A DNA stretch of 64,000 nucleotides from Parascedosporium putredinis. Lineage: Eukaryota > Ascomycota > Sordariomycetes > Microascales > Microascaceae. This document shows positions 58,100-64,000 of this stretch, in pieces. The stretch lies in the NCBI GenBank assembly GCA_949357655.1, contig CASHTG010000012.1, forward strand, positions 2,046,001 through 2,110,000. Reading direction: 5' to 3'. Under the pieces are notes generated by a model that saw only the letters and a list, made by a program, of their open reading frames with translations, searched no databases and was not told the origin of the DNA. The first letter of the stretch is position 1; every line of letters begins with the position of its first letter. Made by a program: the position numbers and the translations under genes.

Positions 58100-61000
58100 A
58101 GAGGTTGACTATAATTAGTCCAAAGCGGGGAAGTCCTTTGGCGGTTTGGGACGAACAATGATGAATGATGGTCCTTTTTTTCCCTTACGTTTTGCTTTGT
58201 TTCATATCTTTCCTCTTCCTCTTATATCCATCTCCTAACCCTCTCTTCTATTCTTTTTCATGATTTCGCATCGGGTCGGACAAGGCGTTTCAATGGGGCT
58301 TTAGAGAGACGGGTGGTGGAGACTATGTTTACGAAAACAAAATTTTGGCACTGGGTCACAGCATCTCTCCTTGATGATAGGAAATATATAGTCAAAGACA
58401 CTACTTGTACGAATAGCATTTGTTGTTGCCATGAAAAATACCAAATAATTGTTGACGCCCCTCATGCTTTGCGAAACCAGGTCTTTCGCATTGTGCGCAA
58501 TCGGAGCCAAGTTGCTACTCATCGTTTCAATGTAACATCATTGTTTACTGGAGGCATCTATCTACGGGTGTAGACCGCCTTTCTTGACCCTCCAGTCTCC
58601 TCTAATACAACATAGTCTCCAGCGTGCTAAATGCGACGGTTCTTCCGGAGAACGGGCAGGGAGAGTGGCGGATTGACCCCTCTTCCCCCAACGAAACGCA
58701 AGTCAGGATCTACCCCGCGCTTTCCACTGTCTCAATCGGGTCCATCGGGGAGCTGTGATTTGATTAAGCGAGGTTCAGGCGGGACATAGGGTTGAGCTTG
58801 GGTCAGAACTGCGATATCATGTTCAAATTGCGCATTCTGATTATTGAACCTTCTTTTCTTCTTCTTCTCTCTTTTCTTGCAGGCCTTGTTTTTCTTCCGT
58901 GACTTGCTTATATTTGGAAAATAACCATTGAGTATGCTCCTGTCGGAGTGCGTGTATACTTGTGAGCTGCGAAGTGGTCGAGAGATCCATGTCGATGCGC
59001 CCGTACAAGGTACAGCCACTGAACGAGTAAAATCCAAGGATGGCTATTGCTGAATGCTACTTGTAGAGAAAGAGGGGTTCATAATTATGGGTAATCCCAC
59101 CCGGTGTCTCTTTTTGATATGCTTCGGACGTTGACGGCCCTCTGCGCGCAAAGGTGTACGTACTTCAGCGCTTGAAAACGAGCGTTGCATGCGCGTTAAC
59201 GCGGCTCCTCGGTCTCGGATTGGAGAGACGCACCAGGGGGGTTATATCTCCCCGATCATATAATAGCCATGGGGTTCGCAACTGATGGCAATGTCCATCG
59301 TTAACTGTCAGAATGGACGTCAATAGAAGCGCATGGACGGTTGACACGAACTGATTGATCAATGATGGGTCAATCAACTGCTGATCGATGACGGAGCACT
59401 AATATTCTGCCTCTAGTGACAATAGAATGGATATTGGTTCTACAACCATCATCTTGCACAGCACCTGGAATGGAACAATTGATACCGTATGGCAGCTAGT
59501 GGGCCCCTAGCCCCATGAAAACCGCCGCGCCTGATATCGGACAGAACCCTTCAATGTTCTCAAGACAACCATTAACCTTGATGGTACATCTATGGATGCA
59601 TGTGCAGATCCGCCATTGCAACCTCGACCGTATTCAAGTTTAGGCCAAGCCAAACAGTTCTCTCGCTGACTCGCCCTCGTCGAGGACGCCACAGCTTGCA
59701 TGCCCCGTCCAGGCCTGAAGAACTCTCTCTGCATGGAGACGAGGTATCCTATCCCCCTCTCCGGAATAATTTGAGTCGTTTTGTGGACACCGCACGTGGT
59801 GTGTCTGAACGGGAGCTGGCATTGAACCCTTAAGCTGGCTCTGCGCTGCGGCTCCAACGAGCACACGTAATCAGCACAATGTCATCAGGACTTTGTATTA
59901 GCTCAGCTTCCGCGATCATGCTTGAGGGCAAATAGCTTGACCAGGTACAAGCAGCAGCTGAATCGGTCAAGTAACGATACATCCACTATGGAATGGATGG
60001 ATGTAGTCAGAAGAACAAACTATAATCAACCGCCGCAACAGGGCACATAGGCACGCGACCACACACAAAAATCAATCAATTTTTGTGTAAACTCGCAACT
60101 GCGGGCCGTCTTGTGTTGGCTTGTGACAACTGTAAATAGCTGACATCGCTATGATGAGACGAAACTTCTTTCATTTGTTGCTTCATCCCACTTGTTGACT
60201 ATTCTCGTCGTCTCCCCTTCTCCAGCGTGGTCTAGTGAGCGCTAGCTTCATTGCTTGCTGGCTTTCTTGCAAAACGTCGGACGGTTGGGGGCAAACTTGA
60301 AGAGATCGTGCCCGCGGTACCTTCGAGACCATCGGGAATCACCCCACGGAAAGCAACAATCTCAACTCTAGGCAATCCTAGTGTCAATTCGGTCAGCGAA
60401 AGGGCAAGAGGCGCCAGTGAACTTCGGATGTGCCGCACTGGGTTGTACGGAGTTCGCCGTTTCTTTGGCGGGTCTCTGAATGGGGGACGTGCCGTGTAAT
60501 GGCATGCTCAAGAAGCACTCTTGGTGCTACCCCGCTCTCCTGAAGAAATCAGATTGATTGAACCCCCCTCCAAGCCCCTCTGTCCGGCCCCTCTGCCCAG
60601 TCACGGAAGCCTGGTGGCGTCGCAGCGAATGTGAAAGTGTCGCCAACCGAGTCCAGCTCCATCCACGCTAGAACAAACATCGGACGCTCACCTCGTGCTC
60701 ACGCTCTTCATACCTGGCGATGGATGGGCATTATTAGGATCACCAGCGAGGTTCGATGTTTTTGTGCTGAGAAGCCCCCAGACCTACACTTCACCTGGTT
60801 GTTGGAGCCGCCTCCTTTACTTTCTCACCTCCCTCTTCCCCTTTTCTTAAGTCTCCTTTCTCCTTATACTTGTATATTGGTGAGAGCCAAGGGAGCTGCC
60901 GCGCGGAATGTAAAAGCATAAATCCAGCCCTTCGCTCCCCACCCTTGGGGCAACATGAGGATGCTGACCCTGGAGAAACCGTCATTTTCGGAACGGAAAA

Positions 61001-62395
61001 GTCGGTGCTCCCGTGATGGGGCTTGTGATGCCCCTCTGCGCGATCCTCTGCGCAAATGTCGAAAGCAGGGGAGCTTGCGCCTGATCAACGAGGAACCATC
61101 GTGTCCTGTGCAACACTACCTGCGATGCACAAAGGAGAAGGAGGGGGCTATTTCTCAGGCGCTGGTGAGCTCAACCAGCATCTGATAATCTAGACGCCTT
61201 GCGGCCTTTGTCCTTCTTGGATAAGAACGTATCAGGGGTTTTGTGATATAGATGCTTGTGCCTATGCTCTCTCGCCTTTGACAGCCCGAGCTGCCTTTCC
61301 TTATCCCTCAGGCATACTTCGCAAGCTCAAGATATTTCGCTTGGATCCGTAAATGAACACGCTTAGGCTTTCGTCAAATTTTGCACTGTCGCCACCGCGT
61401 TCATCTTGCCGTCGACACCTCATTTGTCTATCGGTCAACCACCGGCACTCTGACGGGAGGCGAAGAGCACCCCAACCAAGACCGGCCACGCCTCACCCAT
61501 TCGGTTTCCTGGCCATCGTTACCCCCTTTCTTTCTCGTCCCTACTCCCCACCTGTCCTCGTAACTCGTCGAGATGAGGGATTGAGAGCATGGGTGTGAAG
61601 AGGGAAAGCGGGGAGGCAGAACGTTGGCGGGTAACTCTTTAGAGGCTCACGGAGGACCAGTGCCGCTGATTTGCTGTACAAGAGCCTCAACACCAACGAA
61701 AATTCAAGCAGAGTGTGCAGCCCTCCCTCCGACCCTCTAACCAGGTGCCCAGCTTTGGAAAATACATGTAGAGGTTGTAAAAATAGACGAGGTAAAAATG
61801 AAGAAAAGAAGAAAAACAAACGAAAAAGGAATTTCGAAATTTCCAAAGCCGGGGAGCTAGTGGAAGGCTCTGCGCTGGTCACCCAGGCTTGCCAGGCTTG
61901 CCTTTGCCAGGCACCAAAGGACCGACTCTGCTGTGGCCGTGACTGATGGATTGCTTTGTGCTGTGCACCTTCCCGCCCACGAAGCTGAGCTGGAGCCTTG
62001 ATCCAGTGCAAGTAGATCTGTGAACTATCAATTACCACATCAATAATAATACCTAATCGATTGAAGAGCAGAGCAAGGCGCGACTTTCGCCAGGCCCCTC
62101 CCACAATTCCCCCAATCCACCAAACCCCTCCATCGATCCATTCCCCCTTCCCCTCCCCCTCCATCACTCAAAACCCATTCCCACTGCTCACTAACCCGCC
62201 CTGCCCATCTCAACCCACCACTACCTTGGGCTACTGAAAATTTTCCCTCCAAGACGCCGCTTCAGCCTTGGGACGTATAGTCACGCCTCCTTCACCTGCC
62301 CACCTACCCCTCCTCGAAATCTTCTTCGCCCACCCAACCTTGGACGATAAACCCAGAGTGGTAGCCATTGCTGCCGCGTTTCAATCCCGTCCACT
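58100..62395. other. 4.3-kb intergenic region, hemB 3' side to PP2C promoter
   Basis: No conserved protein recognised on either strand. It contains an ACTTGTAC word (58413), an ATTGATCAAT palindrome (59354), a TACATGTA word (61763) and a C-rich stretch at about 62095-62165 before the PP2C start. The first few hundred bases should be the hemB 3' UTR. Confidence 0.45.
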
Positions 62396-63972
62396 ATGGG
62401 TCAAACCCTTTCCGAGCCCGTTGTCGAGAAGGTATGTCGTTTCTTGGCTTGCCAATCAATTGAGCCCCGCGTCGCCGTCACGCTTTGTCCCGCCCTCACG
62501 AGATCGCCCTCTTCCACTTGACTTGTCTCCGCTGTCTCCTCACGGCATCCTGGCTTTTGCGTGGCCCAAGAGTCCATCGCGCCGAAATCGCCTTGCTCCG
62601 CCTTTCCGCTTCGTCTAGAATGCTTTTCCTCGCCGTCCCTTGTCCTTCACCCCCGTCAACTCTACCCCTCCGTCGCTTCTGTTGCCCCGCCTCATGCTCA
62701 TGATCGTCGCCCGTGATGACCGTCGGAACGCCGGCCTTGCCAGTTTGGACAGTGATTAGAGGGATATACTCCATGGTCTGAGATTGGGCACTCGCTGACT
62801 CGTTTTGCGCTTGGTTTTCCCCATCATCTAGGCTTCGGCTCACGGCGAAGATGACCGCCTCCTCTACGGTGTTTCCGCCATGCAAGGCTGGAGAATCAGC
62901 ATGGAGGATGCCCACACAACCGTTCTCGACCTCCTAGCCGGCGCTAGCAGCAGCGACACCAAGGCGCACCCTTCCAGGCTCTCCTTTTTCGGAGTTTTTG
63001 ATGGACACGGCGGTGACAAGGTGGCGTTGTTTGCTGGCGAGAACATCCACAAGATCGTCGCCAAGCAGGAGGCCTTCAAGTCTGGGAACTATGAACAGGC
63101 GCTGAAAGACGGATTTCTCGCCACTGATCGAGCCATCTTGAATGGTATGACATCTTCCCAAGCTTCCCCGGCCCATTTCGCGCGTCTTGCCTCCGCTGTA
63201 GCTTGTATATGGTGCCCGCGGAGGTCTTCGTGCTGAAATTATCCAACGGAATCATCCCTTGCTATCATCTCCGATCCGGCCTATTCTACCTCGTCCCCCA
63301 TTTCCTTTGCTATCTCCGAGACTTTTTCTAACATCCCCACCCTTTAATGCAGATCCCAAATATGAAGATGAGGTTTCCGGCTGTACCGCCTGCGTGGGCT
63401 TGATCACCGACGACAAAGTTTATATTGTTAGTTTATTCCCAGCCGAAGCAGTTAACATAATCCGCTTCGGACACTTCATACCCTAGCGGTGATCACCTCA
63501 GCTGATATGTATATGCGGTAGGCCAACGCCGGCGACTCCCGCGGTGTGATTGGTATCAAGGGCCGAGCGAAGCCCCTGTCCCAAGATCATAAACCTCAGC
63601 TCGAAGGTACGCTCTTCAGGCCCTCTCCTCCCTACCCCGTCCAGCCCCATACCATGTATCTCTTCCCGTTGGTGTTGTACCTATAAAGCCTCCTCGTGTG
63701 CCGCCCTCTAACCGCATGCTTGCCACTAACCTCTTTTTCGCTCGTCCGCGTCTACACAAATATAGCCGAAAAGAACCGTATCACCGCCGCTGGTGGCTTT
63801 GTCGATTTCGGCCGAGTAAACGGAAACCTTGCCCTTTCCCGTGCAATCGGAGATTTCGAATTCAAGAAGAGCGCCGAGCTCCCTCCCGAGGCCCAGATTG
63901 TCACCGCGTTCCCAGATGTCGAAATCCACGACTTCACTGATGACGACGAGTTCCTCGTTCTTGCTTGCGACG
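62396..63972 (+). CDS. ptc2: Protein phosphatase 2C, Ptc2/Ptc3 type (3' end outside window)
   Basis: Mg/Mn-dependent Ser/Thr phosphatase. Five exons lie within the window: 62396-62431, 62832-63144, 63353-63426, 63522-63606 and 63766-63972; introns 400, 208, 95 and 159 bases, GT-AG. The fifth exon ends in a donor (GTATGT) and the gene continues beyond 64000. About 238 residues are visible and none are out of frame. The N-terminus MGQTLSEPVVEK has Gly2 suited to myristoylation and matches the Ptc2/Ptc3 start. Metal and phosphate motifs: Arg33 and SMEDAH (Glu37-Asp38), FFGVFDGHGG (Asp69, Gly70), ANAGDSRGV, SQDHKP, LALSRAIGDFEFK. In yeast this branch reverses HOG and DNA-damage checkpoint kinases; the same role here is inferred. 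The start codon is fixed by the 36-base first exon and conserved N-terminus. Confidence 0.94.
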
Positions 63973-64000
63973 GTATGTGAAAACAATCATGCCATGTGAT

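Overview
The window looks like nuclear DNA of a filamentous ascomycete. Its genes are split by short GT-AG introns (53-400 bases, several with a CTAAC-type branch point). Its proteins match Pezizomycotina families: a Yck-type casein kinase 1 ending in Cys-Cys-Gly, fungal Nup133, complex I 24-kDa subunit, an N-terminally extended porphobilinogen synthase, and C2H2 regulators with a Phe-Trp-Cys-Gly-Phe-Cys finger. Sordariomycetes is my best guess; I cannot name a genus.

Layout. 1.3-2.9 kb (-): casein kinase 1. 9.4-13.9 kb (-): Nup133. 15.9-17.4 kb (-): a ubiquitin-like-domain protein. 19.8-21.2 kb and 38.6-41.0 kb (-): two related C2H2 zinc-finger genes on either side of 17.4 kb in which I recognise no gene. 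45.3-46.4 kb (+): nuo24. 47.1-53.9 kb (-): a kelch protein, a membrane-anchored amidohydrolase and an unrecognised 588-residue protein, all co-oriented. 56.8-58.1 kb (+): porphobilinogen synthase. 62.4-64.0 kb (+): the 5' part of a Ptc2/3-type PP2C phosphatase, cut by the window end. These are mostly unrelated housekeeping and regulatory genes. I see no biosynthetic cluster, transposon, tRNA, CRISPR array or operon-like unit.

The most striking property is that nine of the eleven genes cannot be read in one frame. I count 21 single-base slips (18 missing bases, 3 extra), most in short homopolymers. In every affected gene, correcting them restores a conserved protein and makes the total coding length divisible by three. 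In essential genes such as casein kinase 1 and Nup133 this is best explained by consensus errors in an unpolished assembly, not by gene decay or a recoding system. Any automatic annotation of this window will be fragmented.

The intergenic DNA is rich in simple repeats and in palindromic words: ATCAATTGAT, ATTGATCAAT and TACATGTA recur far above chance outside genes. Those words and the large gene-poor interval between the two zinc-finger genes are the parts least explained by known features. I did not find a convincing new multi-gene system.
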